64,000 nt of DNA from Lachnospiraceae bacterium (GCA_004552595.1 SFNX01000019.1:19041-83040), one strand, 5' to 3'; shown: positions 10,001 through 18,168, counted from the stretch's first letter. The notes: a model not told the origin generated them from the sequence alone. A program made the numbers and translations.

Positions 10001-12535
10001 ACAGTCAATCAGATTCAGACAGGACGCGCAAAAAAACCGCTTATTTGTGTACCGAAGGCAGTTTATACAAACTGGATAAAGTCTATTCATCAGTTATTCC
10101 CGGGAATTAAAATAAACGAACTCGGAAATCTTTCTAAAAACTACTGGAAAGAAGGAATGAAGATTGAAGAGGGAACTATTTCCGTATGTACTTATGAAGG
10201 ACTTGAAAACATCGGATTCAATGAGCAGGAAGAAGCCGAAATACAGGAAGATGTAGAGTTTGGCGCAATGGAATCTACCGGCGGCAGCGAAGGAAAATCT
10301 AAAAGAAAAGCTGCAAGCGATAGCGAAAAGATTGCAGAAACAGTTGGCGAAATGTCGCGCACTCGTGATGAAGGCGTACAGTTTAGCGAACTTGGATTTG
10401 ACCATATTACCGTTGATGAAGTTCACAACTTCCGCAATCTTTTCAAAATGCCTAAACACATGAATAAACAGGGCGAGAGCGAACAGGGCGAAAGTAACGA
10501 GTTTGACGGACTTGGAAGCGGTGGGCAGCCTTCTAACAGAGCAAAGAAATTGTTTGCGATTACCCAGTTAATTCAGAGACATAACGACGGACGCAATACA
10601 TTCTTGCTTTCGGCTACACCATTCCAAAACTCACCTACAGAGGTTTACTCAATTCTTTCATACATGGCACGCGACAAACTTAAAGAAATGGGATTCTACT
10701 CACTCGAACAGTTTGTACATAACTTCTGTAAAGTGCAGCGCGAATATGTTGTAAAGGCAAACCGCGTAACAGAAGCACCAGTCGTAAAGGGCTTTGAAAA
10801 CCTTTCAGAATTACAGGGCTTACTCACAAACTACATGGATAAGGTAGACGGTGAAGAGGCAGGAGTTGTAAGACCTTATAAGCGTATGCACGCGCCTGAA
10901 CTTGAATTGACAGACTTGCAGAAGGCTATCATGGATAAATGTTCTGAATACATTGAAGAGCAGGAAGGACTTCCAAAAGACGACCGCGACGACGGTTATA
11001 TGTTCCGCGCTATGAACGCTATGAAGAATTGCGCTTTAAGTCCGGCACTTGTAGACCCTTCTTTCATTCCTGACGGCTACGAAGCACCAAAAATGAGCGA
11101 GTTTGTAGATTCTTCTCCAAAGTTGAAGTTTACTTGTGATTCTATTATTGCACAGTATAAAAAATCACCGACAAACGGACAGATTATGTATATGCCTAGC
11201 GGCGTTGAGCAATTCCCACAGGTTAAAAACTACCTGATTAAACACGGTATTCCAAAAGAAGCTATAGCAACAGTTGCCGGAGCAGCTACAACAGATAAGG
11301 CACTGGACGCAAGACAGGAAGTTTTCAACGAGTTCAATGACGTAAACGGTAAATGTAAGGTTATTATCGGTAGTTCAACAATCAAAGAAGGTTGTAACTT
11401 ACAGGGTAATACTACAACAATTTACTGTACACAACTTGACTGGAATCCGACAGATGTACAACAGTTATGGGGTAGAGGTTGGAGACAGGGAAATAAGCAG
11501 GGAATTGTACATTGTGTAACACCGCTTATGCACGATTCTCTTGACCCGATGATTTATCAGAAACACGACGAAAAATCATCACGTACCGACGACCTTTATT
11601 CTTACAAGGGCGATACAATGAACTCTAACGATGTAAACCCGGAAGAGTTGAAATTCTCATTGATTAAAGACCCGAATAAGCGCGCTGACTTGCAGGTTAT
11701 GGAATATACCGAAAAAAACAAGAGCGACCAAAGAATGTACGGACAGTTGATTGATGTACTTCACAAGCAGATTGATATTGCTTTTGAATCTGACGAAGCT
11801 ATCAAAGAAAACGCAAAGAACGGCGTAAACTGGCGTTTTGAAGGCGTTGAGGCAGAAGAAAAGAAAATCAATGATTGCAAAGATAACATCAAAGCTATTA
11901 AAGACATGATTGCGCAGTTCAAAAAAGACTTTAAGGGCAAGGAAGATTCTTATAACCATAACGATAGAGAAGGTTTGCGAAAATACGATGTCGCAGGAAA
12001 AACAATCTCTTGGAATTATTACGACGGTAAAAAAGGTTATGACGAAGCCTTGCAGGATATGGAGCGTTGGATTGCAGGTTATGATGATGAAATCGCAACT
12101 TCAAAAGGTTATATCAAGACCTATAATAAAAACCTTAAAAAGGCTATGGATACAAAGGCAGCTTGTAAAGCATACCTTGATTCTAAAGGCTTGAAGACAC
12201 AGGAAGATTGCGAGGCAAAGATTCAGGATTATGTAAAACTTATGGACGAAGCGCGCGAAAATGTTGATAAAGCAAAGGATATGCGCGAACAGTTCTTGCA
12301 GGAAGCTATCGCCTACAACGAAGCAAACAAGAAAAACTTACTTTCAGTAAATGAACTTGTAAAGCAGAATGTAGACGGAATTATGAACGATTTACACGCT
12401 ATGGACGACGAATTTAAGGCAAAGATTAAAGCCGAAAACGATAAGCGTTTCGGGCGTGATAATGTTCAAAAATCTTGGTGTTACTTTGACAAAAACGGAA
12501 ATCTTTATTTCCGCAAAAGTGCATTTTCAAAATAA
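7067..12535 (+). CDS. giant polyvalent protein: N6-adenine methylase plus SNF2-type helicase (DarB-like), 1,822 aa
   Basis: Domains in order: a basic N-terminal module; a low-complexity linker (about 175-270) rich in Gly, Asn, Arg and Glu; an N6-adenine methyltransferase with EPSSGIGRF (about 349) and the NPPY catalytic motif (about 418); then a superfamily 2 helicase with DVGVGKT (about 966), DEVHNF (about 1117), SATPFQN (about 1183) and QLWGRGWRQG (about 1466); and a long coiled-coil C-terminus. This resembles P1 DarB and related polyvalent proteins, which are injected with phage DNA and protect it from restriction. The ribosome-binding site is AAGGGGGC at about 7050. A small frame with its own strong ribosome-binding site is nested at 7,671-7,874. 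The motif AMKGNKNAE occurs twice (about 183 and 652). Confidence 0.88.
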   Translation: MAFRIGFLERYRANHEWETIQKSRPVKYIRRYPKKTGKGWNYVYEDSWKHPLTALLECFGIGKKKIDETYTSDIKEEYGVSKTTWAAHALEYFTNKVKWDNLFSKKEKRDKYKKPVTQKAVEAKAAAIVAEKKEPKAKNADKMIINRSLMRKVWATFSVEGQRIDEAESEQEKHDNRSNAMKGNKNAEKNGVYTDDLQGVNNGNTGIEPGRISDGAENIRTGRGEETSRENVGNTGREDNTDESLLGTGELGRGLAEPNGNVNAGRGRITKGQARKIREQCREILKKPDSEITDADKQILAQYVGAGGTDEEGSSNSGVLYEFYTPRNVISKVWEIVDKYNPRQDKSVIEPSSGIGRFAEGRSEKFTMFELEQDSARIAHILHPDAEIVQGAFQENFMKNKKGRFTKDFEKYDVAVGNPPYGAYTGKYKGMGEGKDYKRYETYFMSRTLDTIKDGGIMAMVVPSGFLNGGSSYGKDLEKIAGKAELLEAWRLPNGTFDSTDVGTDIVVFRKGKGTTVDALKNYFTNNPDHIAGEVSTRIGRFGEETYIKPKDGETFESAVANINVGQAEINKIIEQEAAKVEIKEVKNEPKKITSKTIFGDVVKLDDGRTGIVQGYVKRNRKTAGVVVNVDGKSEEVLFTDEQAEKRNRSEAMKGNKNAEGAHDYPISPDAHLLDAAEFNKMYGKDIDPKDLPVWKVTDKYGNIDMTKLSDEQKEYIKSSDHYVKEGDTYVNAVNYASGNIRKKLRELDPEDPQYETKKALLEAVCPKEKGLLRTWKEVDENGVEVEKSDGFTLSPVMDWTRDYKTKDGMSLITGFFEWAYAGHGYYSESDSPIAREEIPAILDFRDIKAFFDKEALVLDRGEAGTDDKKGKARYREQKKQLRRDTAIKLFNRYLREGLSIEDQKDLVQAWNDKANTFVNPDYTKIPIFVDGMSSHKGKKPFKLLEQQLKGISMLTNKGTGLLAYDVGVGKTACGIVATVNQIQTGRAKKPLICVPKAVYTNWIKSIHQLFPGIKINELGNLSKNYWKEGMKIEEGTISVCTYEGLENIGFNEQEEAEIQEDVEFGAMESTGGSEGKSKRKAASDSEKIAETVGEMSRTRDEGVQFSELGFDHITVDEVHNFRNLFKMPKHMNKQGESEQGESNEFDGLGSGGQPSNRAKKLFAITQLIQRHNDGRNTFLLSATPFQNSPTEVYSILSYMARDKLKEMGFYSLEQFVHNFCKVQREYVVKANRVTEAPVVKGFENLSELQGLLTNYMDKVDGEEAGVVRPYKRMHAPELELTDLQKAIMDKCSEYIEEQEGLPKDDRDDGYMFRAMNAMKNCALSPALVDPSFIPDGYEAPKMSEFVDSSPKLKFTCDSIIAQYKKSPTNGQIMYMPSGVEQFPQVKNYLIKHGIPKEAIATVAGAATTDKALDARQEVFNEFNDVNGKCKVIIGSSTIKEGCNLQGNTTTIYCTQLDWNPTDVQQLWGRGWRQGNKQGIVHCVTPLMHDSLDPMIYQKHDEKSSRTDDLYSYKGDTMNSNDVNPEELKFSLIKDPNKRADLQVMEYTEKNKSDQRMYGQLIDVLHKQIDIAFESDEAIKENAKNGVNWRFEGVEAEEKKINDCKDNIKAIKDMIAQFKKDFKGKEDSYNHNDREGLRKYDVAGKTISWNYYDGKKGYDEALQDMERWIAGYDDEIATSKGYIKTYNKNLKKAMDTKAACKAYLDSKGLKTQEDCEAKIQDYVKLMDEARENVDKAKDMREQFLQEAIAYNEANKKNLLSVNELVKQNVDGIMNDLHAMDDEFKAKIKAENDKRFGRDNVQKSWCYFDKNGNLYFRKSAFSK
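7671..7874 (+). CDS. possible nested 67-aa gene inside the methylase-helicase gene (different frame)
   Basis: ATG at 7671 is preceded by GGGGG at 7660-7664, with 6 bases of spacing, the same kind of ribosome-binding site used by many genes of this phage. The product begins MVTLELSREEFPMVLK and has a varied, helix-forming composition. The host frame across the same bases encodes a low-complexity Gly/Asn/Arg/Glu linker with no fold. Good composition in this frame and poor composition in the larger one is what overprinting would produce. No family is recognised. Confidence 0.45.
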   Translation: MVTLELSREEFPMVLKTYGLEGAKKQAVRMLVTQGEKITQTNLYSALANLEEDLQNQTAMSTQEEEE

Positions 12536-12546
12536 GCGTAACGGTG

Positions 12547-12552
12547 TATAAT
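12547..12552 (+). promoter_or_regulatory. candidate promoter -10 (TATAAT) in leader of the DdrB-like gene
   Basis: TATAAT at 12547-12552 sits inside GGTGTATAATAC, a string repeated in the leader at 49,871-49,882, and both copies are followed by GTACA. The -35 is weak (TTTCAA or TTTTCA, 16-17 bases upstream). GCGTAAC (12536-12542) and GTTACGC (12580-12586) form an inverted repeat around it. Confidence 0.45.
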
Positions 12553-12593
12553 ACCAGTACACTAAACCGTATCTAGGTTGTTACGCAAAAGCG

Positions 12594-12644
12594 AACGCCG
12601 ATTATTCTTAGATTTATTCTAGGAGTAGTCGGCGTTTTGTTTTT
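12594..12644 (+). terminator. terminator-like hairpin 24 bases before the DdrB-like gene
   Basis: AACGCCGA (12594-12601) pairs with TCGGCGTT (12629-12636), with an inner stem CTTAGA/TCTAGG, followed by TTGTTTTT. It ends about 24 bases before the ATG at 12669, leaving no room for another promoter. Confidence 0.7.
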
Positions 12645-12668
12645 AAACTTGATTTTTCGGAGCGCACA

Positions 12669-14801
12669 ATGAAAGACGAAAAACTTGATTACTTCAAAAA
12701 ACTTGTTATTGAACATCTTGAATCTTTGGAAGCTGATAAAAAAGAACTAAAAAAATCACTTTTGGAAGCGGAGAGCATAGCGAAGGGCGGCAAAGGTTTG
12801 CCGGTTGGAACTGTAAGAGACTGGAAAGGTAGAAAGTATGTAAAAGTTGCGCCGGGCAAGTGGAAGCCTAAATATGATAGTCATTCACGCGGCGCGAAGT
12901 TATCTATCGCTGCACTTAAAAGAAAAGCGGACGAGTGCAAAAGTTCAGAGGAATTATTGCAGCTTGTACTTGAAAACCGCGAAAGATTCTCTGATGAAAT
13001 GGGAAGACCGCTGCCGTTTGTAAAAGAATTGTCGGACTATATTTCTGCAAAAAATGACGAACTGGAAAACGGAAAGAAACCGGCAAAAGCAAAAGCGAAA
13101 AAAGAGAAAAAGACCGTCGCCGAAATGAAAGCAAAAGACGACGAAAAAATACAGGTAAACGAAACGCCGGAAGACCGCGCGCAGGTTACAAAAACACAGG
13201 CTTTTAATAAAGAAATTGAGACTTTGACAAATAGCAGCTATAAGGCTGATTCAGTTGAAGACGCTATAAAAGCACTGGAAAAACATAAAGAGTTTGTACA
13301 CTCAATTATTCCACAGAATGAGACTTTACACGAAAAAGCAACACGCGAAGGGCGCGAAGAGGCTATACAGTCGATTATTGATAAACTCAAACAGGGAATT
13401 AAAGACATTATAGCGATGTTTGTAAAAGCCCCGGAAAAGAAAGCGCAGGAACAGGAAGAAAAAGAACTTGAAGAAAAATACGGCGCAGAGCCGGAAACAA
13501 CAATAAAAGACATACGCGATAAATACGAAGCGTCAAAAAGTGTTACCGGCAATAAAAAGACCGTTACTCTTCCTGACGGAACTAAAATAAAATGCCATTA
13601 CAAGATTGTTGAGGCAGAAGCACCGACGGCAAGCCATGACGAGCGCACTTTTGCGCCTTCTAAGGGATTCCCGACAACAAAGGACGGTAAAAGCGTAAAC
13701 GACCGTGATTATCAGAATGACGCGGACGCACAGGAAAGCGTTAGAAAGATTGCAAGCAACTTCAATTCTCTTGCGCTTGAATCGCCGCCGATTGTTACAA
13801 AGGACGGTATTGTTATTTCCGGCAATAACCGCACTATGTCAAGTAAACTTGCGGCAAGACAGGGAACTGATAAAGCGTACTTGCAGGATTTAAGGGAAAT
13901 GGCGGACGAATACGGAATAAAGCCGGAAGACTTAAACGGCTTTGAGAATCCGCGCCTTATTCTTGAAACTGACAACGAGCATGAGGGCGACTACACTACA
14001 GAAGAGTTTGCGCAGTTTAACCGCGACACAAAAAAGACAATGAATAATGTTGAAAAGGCGGTAAAACTTACAAAAACACTTAATGCCGAAAAAATACAGT
14101 CGATTGCGGAAAGTTTGCAGGGATATGACACAATGGGCGAACTTTACGCGGACACAAAGGGAAGTCAAGAGTTTGTAAATAAACTTATTTCCGCCGGAAT
14201 CATCGGAGAAAACGAAAAAGCGCAGTATTGCCGCACTGACGGAACTTTGAACGATACAGGTAAAGACTTTTGCGAAACTGTACTTGTCGGTGGCGTACTG
14301 AACGAAGATAACATACGAAAACTTGACGGCGCAGGTGGTAAAAGAATCAGGCAGAAACTTGTAAGAGCCATTTTGCCGCTGATTGAAAATAAAGGAACTG
14401 GTAAAGAATATTCATTCAATACAGAACTTAATGACGCGGTAAATATCGCCGTAACCGTTGCAAAAGACCATGATACTTTTCCTGATGTCAAAACATATCT
14501 TTCGCAGGGTAATTTGTTTGGAGAAAAAGAACCTGACGCGGCAACTCAGCGACTTGCGGAAATTATTCATGATGAAGGCGAAAAAGCGTTTGCGCAGAGA
14601 ATGAAAGATTTAGGCGCAGGATTGAGAGCAAGCGCAAGCGGTGAGCAGGATATTTTCTTAGGCGGCGTTGAATCAAAAGAGAGTTTGTTAAACAGATTCT
14701 TGGAAATAAAGAAATCCATAACGGATATTCTTTCTAAACTTGGTAAAAGAGAGCAGTCGGCAAGTTCACTTGTGGCGAGCGTTCTTAACAAAATATCATA
14801 A
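12669..14801 (+). CDS. DdrB-like polyvalent protein with ParB-superfamily domain, 710 aa
   Basis: Residues about 38-128 form a module with WKGRKYVKVAPGKW and RFSDEMGRPLPFV that is clearly shared with the 27,414 gene product. A basic Lys/Ala linker follows. The main domain contains PIVTKDGIVISGNNRTM (about 374-390), typical of the DdrB-like ParB-superfamily domain in phage polyvalent proteins; P1 DdrB is the known example and is a virion protein linked to Dar antirestriction. The ParB-like fold suggests a nucleotide-dependent DNA-binding or clamp role, which is inference. It follows a terminator-like leader and leads directly into the RelA/SpoT-like gene. Confidence 0.75.
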   Translation: MKDEKLDYFKKLVIEHLESLEADKKELKKSLLEAESIAKGGKGLPVGTVRDWKGRKYVKVAPGKWKPKYDSHSRGAKLSIAALKRKADECKSSEELLQLVLENRERFSDEMGRPLPFVKELSDYISAKNDELENGKKPAKAKAKKEKKTVAEMKAKDDEKIQVNETPEDRAQVTKTQAFNKEIETLTNSSYKADSVEDAIKALEKHKEFVHSIIPQNETLHEKATREGREEAIQSIIDKLKQGIKDIIAMFVKAPEKKAQEQEEKELEEKYGAEPETTIKDIRDKYEASKSVTGNKKTVTLPDGTKIKCHYKIVEAEAPTASHDERTFAPSKGFPTTKDGKSVNDRDYQNDADAQESVRKIASNFNSLALESPPIVTKDGIVISGNNRTMSSKLAARQGTDKAYLQDLREMADEYGIKPEDLNGFENPRLILETDNEHEGDYTTEEFAQFNRDTKKTMNNVEKAVKLTKTLNAEKIQSIAESLQGYDTMGELYADTKGSQEFVNKLISAGIIGENEKAQYCRTDGTLNDTGKDFCETVLVGGVLNEDNIRKLDGAGGKRIRQKLVRAILPLIENKGTGKEYSFNTELNDAVNIAVTVAKDHDTFPDVKTYLSQGNLFGEKEPDAATQRLAEIIHDEGEKAFAQRMKDLGAGLRASASGEQDIFLGGVESKESLLNRFLEIKKSITDILSKLGKREQSASSLVASVLNKIS

Positions 14802-14815
14802 GCGAGGTAAAGCAA

Positions 14816-16078
14816 ATGAAAGTTATGTTTTCAAAAGCGGTTTATGCCGAAATGGAAAAGGCGTTCGGTAAAAAAGACTTGTCGAAATTGCGCAAGGAAA
14901 TAATTACCGATAAAAACGGACATCGTAAAACCGTTTACAAGAAAATCGACAAGCCGGAAGAAGGTAAAAACAAAGGCGCAGCAGCACCAAAAGAAGAGGA
15001 AAAACACTCTTACGCTCATACTACCGGCGACCACATTGTATTTAACAATGGCGGCGTAGATATGACCGGCGAAATTGTAGGCGTTGGAAGAGACGGCGTT
15101 ACAGTTAAAGGAACTGGAAACGCTAAAGGACAGACTTTCCGGGTAAAGCATGAAGATGTAAAACAGGTTACAAAAATGATTAACCCGAACGACGCTATCC
15201 GTGGACTTATGGACGCAAATAGTGTAAAATCAGGTTGGCGCGGTACTAACGGTATGCAGCCGGATTCTTGCGACACAATCAAAGGACTTTATGAAACTAT
15301 TGAAGCTGCAAGAGGTGAGTTTAACGACTTCACCGATAGTGTAGCTAAAGAGTTTGCAGCCCTGAATCCTATCATCATGAAGCGCGCTACTTTAAAGAGC
15401 GAAGACCGCATTAAAGAAAAATTACGCGAAGACAGCATTGAAGAAGCAAAATCAAAATCAAACCCGGATATTGCAAAACAGATTTACGACGAAAAGACAG
15501 ATACTTACCATTGCCGCACAATCCGCGATTGCGACGGACATACAATCTGTTTGAATAGCGTTGAAGATGTTGCGAACATTCTTAAACACCTTGACGGCAG
15601 AAAAGAAGTTGTGCGCATTAAAAATAAATTTGGTGAACCGTCGTCGGTTGGATATTCAGACATTAACTGTAATATCAAACTTTCAAACGGCGCAATCGTT
15701 GAATTGCAGGTAAACACTACCGCAAACATGGTAGCAAAAGAGCGTTACGGACACGCACTTTATGAAGTTTACCGCAGCGTTGCAGCAAATCCAAAATATG
15801 CTAAACTTGCTGAAATTATGGGCGAAGCACAGAAAGACCTTTACGGACTTTCAAATAAATACTCAAAAGAAGGCAACTTCCCGACAAGAGATATTCCAAA
15901 AGGCAAAGACGGCAACGCGAATATTTTTGACGGCGAGTATAAACACGCTCCTTACGCTGCTGCAATCAGAAGTCATGTAGACAAGGCTATGCCATTGTTT
16001 GAACAGGCAAAAAGAGAAGGCGTATTGACCGGCAAGACAATCGAGCATTTTGAACACTTGGTTAACTACATTAAATAG
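14816..16078 (+). CDS. polyvalent protein with RelA/SpoT-like nucleotidyltransferase domain
   Basis: The 420-aa product has a basic N-terminus (about 1-70) and a middle linker. Its C-terminal domain (about 225-325) follows the RelA/SpoT synthetase pattern: an Asp-rich strand (RDCDGHTICL), GYSDINCNIKL in place of the usual GYxSxH, and VELQVNT in place of VEIQxRT, so the expected acidic residues are present. Related domains make (p)ppGpp, or as toxins pyrophosphorylate other substrates such as tRNA. Which applies here cannot be told. It probably forms an operon with the DdrB-like gene (15-base gap, GCGAGGTAA ribosome-binding site). An HD-type alarmone hydrolase is encoded 3.4 kb downstream. Confidence 0.65.
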   Translation: MKVMFSKAVYAEMEKAFGKKDLSKLRKEIITDKNGHRKTVYKKIDKPEEGKNKGAAAPKEEEKHSYAHTTGDHIVFNNGGVDMTGEIVGVGRDGVTVKGTGNAKGQTFRVKHEDVKQVTKMINPNDAIRGLMDANSVKSGWRGTNGMQPDSCDTIKGLYETIEAARGEFNDFTDSVAKEFAALNPIIMKRATLKSEDRIKEKLREDSIEEAKSKSNPDIAKQIYDEKTDTYHCRTIRDCDGHTICLNSVEDVANILKHLDGRKEVVRIKNKFGEPSSVGYSDINCNIKLSNGAIVELQVNTTANMVAKERYGHALYEVYRSVAANPKYAKLAEIMGEAQKDLYGLSNKYSKEGNFPTRDIPKGKDGNANIFDGEYKHAPYAAAIRSHVDKAMPLFEQAKREGVLTGKTIEHFEHLVNYIK

Positions 16079-16081
16079 CAT

Positions 16082-16110
16082 TTGACAAATCAAACTATCT
16101 AGTTTAAGAT
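16082..16110 (+). promoter_or_regulatory. sigma70-type promoter with palindromic operator in the spacer
   Basis: TTGACA (16082-16087), a 17-base spacer and TAAGAT (16105-16110). The spacer contains AAACTA-TC-TAGTTT (16092-16105), a perfect palindrome whose half-site recurs around the Xre repressor gene. It should drive the 16,131 gene under repressor control. Confidence 0.75.
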
Positions 16111-16130
16111 ACAAGTGCAGGGGGTGAAAC

Positions 16131-16319
16131 ATGAAATATTACATTGACGATGACGACAGAGCATTTGTCGAAAAAGAAGACGGAATCTACCGGTTGTATA
16201 GCGACGGAGAAACCGTAAAGACTGACAGAATTGGCGCAGACCCTATGAAATGGCACGAGTGCAGCGAAAAAGAAGCACTTGAAAGTGCCAAACTCTACGA
16301 GAGTTATTTTAATAAATAA
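16131..16319 (+). CDS. 62-aa acidic hypothetical protein
   Basis: It starts after a strong ribosome-binding site (AGGGGGTG) and about 20 bases downstream of a well-formed promoter, so it is probably a monocistronic early or regulated gene. The product is small and acidic, beginning MKYYIDDDDRAFVEKEDG, with no recognised family. A perfect terminator follows at 16,350. The operator in its promoter suggests it is silenced by the neighbouring Xre repressor. Confidence 0.65.
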   Translation: MKYYIDDDDRAFVEKEDGIYRLYSDGETVKTDRIGADPMKWHECSEKEALESAKLYESYFNK

Positions 16320-16349
16320 GCGTACCGCTATTCTTTCCTGAATAGTCAT

Positions 16350-16377
16350 AGCCCTAGCAAGTCTAGGGCTTTTTTTT
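16350..16377 (+). terminator. intrinsic terminator
   Basis: AGCCCTAG (16350-16357) pairs perfectly with CTAGGGCT (16363-16370) across a 5-base loop, followed by seven T. It ends the 16,131 transcript. Confidence 0.9.
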
Positions 16378-16488
16378 ATTTTAGGGAAATTAGAGGAAAA
16401 TAGCGGAAATTTCCCTTAATTTTACTTTCCGGCTTAAAACGAAAATAGAGCCGATTATTATTTTACTTTTTATGCCGATAATTCAGGT

Positions 16489-16722
16489 ATGAAACATATA
16501 GACTGTAAAACACCGCAAGGCAGGGCGGCGGAAGCTGATATTTTCCGTAAGAATAATAAAGACTGGGTAAAAGTAAAATTATTTGCTTATCATTCTTCTT
16601 TTGAGTTTTGCTTAGAAAATACAAGTTTAGAAGACGCGCTAAAATATCTTGATGATAACTTTGAATCCATTGAACAGACAGAAGAAAAGCATTTTGAACA
16701 ATGGAGCGACTTGAACGACTAA
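16489..16722 (+). CDS. 77-aa hypothetical protein
   Basis: The product begins MKHIDCKTPQGRAAEAD and ends in an acidic tail. It has mixed alpha/beta composition and no recognised family. The ribosome-binding site is weak (CAGG close to the ATG). The gene stands alone between two terminators and converges on the repressor operon, so it has its own transcript, though no clear promoter was found in the AT-rich 110 bases upstream. Confidence 0.5.
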   Translation: MKHIDCKTPQGRAAEADIFRKNNKDWVKVKLFAYHSSFEFCLENTSLEDALKYLDDNFESIEQTEEKHFEQWSDLND

Positions 16723-16778
16723 TTATCTTGAATCAGAAAATAAATAATTAAAAATCTTGTTTAAGAAGTGATAAAAAT

Positions 16779-16820
16779 ACCCTTGTATCGCTCAAAATCG
16801 GGCGTTTACAAGGGTTTTTT
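16779..16820 (+). terminator. intrinsic terminator after the 77-aa gene
   Basis: ACCCTTGTA (16779-16787) pairs with TACAAGGGT (16807-16815), followed by a T-run to 16820. Confidence 0.85.
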
Positions 16821-16856
16821 AATGCAGGTTGATAATTTACACTAAAAACAAAAATA

Positions 16857-16889
16857 AAGCGTTCTAAAACAATCCTAGAGCGTTTTTTA
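16857..16889 (-). terminator. probable terminator of the repressor operon, possibly bidirectional
   Basis: GCGTTCTA and TAGAGCGT arms (with one wobble pair) surround a short loop and are flanked by T-runs on both strands. It lies just beyond the stop of the reverse-strand 97-aa gene. Confidence 0.6.
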
Positions 16890-16893
16890 TTTT

Positions 16894-17187
16894 TTAGTAC
16901 AATTCGTCTATAATTACAAAACTTGCCTTTTTGCCGCGGTCTACTTCTTTTTGTTTTTCAAGCCATTTTCTTGTACATTCAGGACAAAGACCCTTAAACT
17001 TATTATTCTTTAAGTCAGATTCAGATAAAAGGCAAGTTTTTTTCAATTCTGAAAGCGGTAGAAAAAGTTCTTTTCCGCACTCTGCGCAAACATACGGTTT
17101 AAATCCTGTATGAAAGAGTTTAACAACATCTTGGGAAAATAAAGATTTTCCGCGACCTCTTATCTTCCATAACTCATTGTTTGTCAT
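16894..17187 (-). CDS. 97-aa two-CxxC zinc-finger protein, repressor operon
   Basis: The product carries CAECGKE (about 34-40) and CPECTRKW (about 69-76), two CxxC knuckles that should bind one zinc. Its start lies one base past the stop of the Xre repressor, so the two are co-transcribed and probably coupled. No named family is recognised. A role as co-regulator or in host takeover is possible from position but not shown. Confidence 0.65.
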   Translation of the reverse strand: MTNNELWKIRGRGKSLFSQDVVKLFHTGFKPYVCAECGKELFLPLSELKKTCLLSESDLKNNKFKGLCPECTRKWLEKQKEVDRGKKASFVIIDELY

Positions 17188-17188
17188 A

Positions 17189-17410
17189 TTACACCTTAAC
17201 TACAACCTCTTTTGAGTTTTTATCCAAAACACTGATATTCAATTCACAATCCAGTGCTGCAAGAATCCTTTCTAAATCAGAGACTTTCATATCATTACGA
17301 TACAGTTTGTTAAAAAGATTCTGCTTCGAGAATCCCATTTTTACAGACAATTCTGCAACGGTAATATTTCGCTTTACACATACAATCTTGATAATTTCGC
17401 TTACATTCAT
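17189..17410 (-). CDS. small Xre-family (helix-turn-helix) repressor, 73 aa
   Basis: The helix-turn-helix lies at about residues 16-40 (ITVAELSVKMGFSKQNLFNK), with no C-terminal oligomerisation or RecA-cleavage domain. It is divergent from the 17,561 operon across a 150-base region with two facing promoters, each carrying an AAACTAGATA site. The predicted transcription start falls within one or two bases of its ATG, so its message is probably leaderless, as for lambda cI made from PRM. It probably represses itself, the 17,561 operon and the 16,131 gene. Confidence 0.8.
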   Translation of the reverse strand: MNVSEIIKIVCVKRNITVAELSVKMGFSKQNLFNKLYRNDMKVSDLERILAALDCELNISVLDKNSKEVVVKV

Positions 17411-17417
17411 AAGGGAT

Positions 17418-17446
17418 ATATTAAACTAGATAAGTCAATAAATCAA
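17418..17446 (-). promoter_or_regulatory. reverse promoter of the Xre repressor with operator half-site
   Basis: On the reverse strand: TTGATT (complement of 17441-17446), a 17-base spacer, and TAATAT (complement of 17418-17423). AAACTAGATA (17423-17432) overlaps spacer and -10. The start point is expected near 17411, next to the ATG at 17410. Confidence 0.7.
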
Positions 17447-17488
17447 TAAAAAGATTGAATAATTTTAGTAAAAAGTTTAATTTATTGA

Positions 17489-17517
17489 TTGACAGATTAA
17501 ACTAGATAGATTAATAT
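17489..17517 (+). promoter_or_regulatory. forward promoter of the accessory operon with operator in the spacer
   Basis: TTGACA (17489-17494), a 17-base spacer and TAATAT (17512-17517). AAACTAGATAGATT (17499-17512) occupies the spacer, matching the site in the 16,082 promoter. Confidence 0.75.
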
Positions 17518-17560
17518 TAAGGAGTAGGGCAGCGGTAGAAGCCTTGCAAGGAGCGTACAC

Positions 17561-17932
17561 ATGAGAAAATCAGAAATCGGACTTTTGGAAATGAACAGTA
17601 AACTTGCGGCAGAAATCCTGAATCAGTTCGGCGGAAAATCATTCTTTTACATGGTGGGCGGTAAAGACCTTTGTATCAACGACGATAATTGTTTGCAGTT
17701 CAAAATCGGGCGCAATTCTGCTGCGGTTAATACCGTGTTTGTTGGTTTGAGAGCGGACGACACCTACTACTTGAAGTTTTCGCGCGTATGGTGGAGCAAC
17801 AAAGATTTTGAGCGCAAGGAAACAATCAAGAAGGAGTTCGAGGGCGTGTATTGCGACCAGTTGGCGGAACTTTTCAGAGAGACAACAGGACTTGAAACGA
17901 GAATGCCGCGCATAGTCGGATTCAATGCTTAG
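17561..17932 (+). CDS. 123-aa conserved-looking phage hypothetical protein
   Basis: First gene of the accessory operon, about 38 bases after the predicted start point. The product contains AAEILNQFGGKSFFYMVGGKD and LQFKIGRN, a pattern I recall from small proteins of unknown function in many gut phages (inference from memory). A G/A-rich ribosome-binding site (AAGGAG) precedes the ATG. No catalytic motif is visible. Confidence 0.7.
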   Translation: MRKSEIGLLEMNSKLAAEILNQFGGKSFFYMVGGKDLCINDDNCLQFKIGRNSAAVNTVFVGLRADDTYYLKFSRVWWSNKDFERKETIKKEFEGVYCDQLAELFRETTGLETRMPRIVGFNA

Positions 17933-17973
17933 AATAAATCGCCGGGATATTCCCGGCAGGTGAGGTTAGGAAT

Positions 17974-18168
17974 ATGAATGATACATACTACGGAATCGAG
18001 AGAAAGAAGGACGAAAACGGTAAAAATTGGTACGGCGTGTATTTTGTTATTCGCGGACAAAAAGCGATGTTTCGCGGCGTATTTCCTACCCGACAAAAAG
18101 CAGTAAGAGATTGTCAAAGAAAGTGTTGCGGTAAGTGGATTTCAGATTATGAAATCAGAAGTATTTAA
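17974..18168 (+). CDS. 64-aa hypothetical protein
   Basis: A small basic protein, MNDTYYGIERKKDENGKN onward, with a CC pair near residue 51. The ribosome-binding site GTGAGG is at 17960-17965. It is second in the repressor-controlled accessory operon. Function unknown. Confidence 0.65.
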   Translation: MNDTYYGIERKKDENGKNWYGVYFVIRGQKAMFRGVFPTRQKAVRDCQRKCCGKWISDYEIRSI

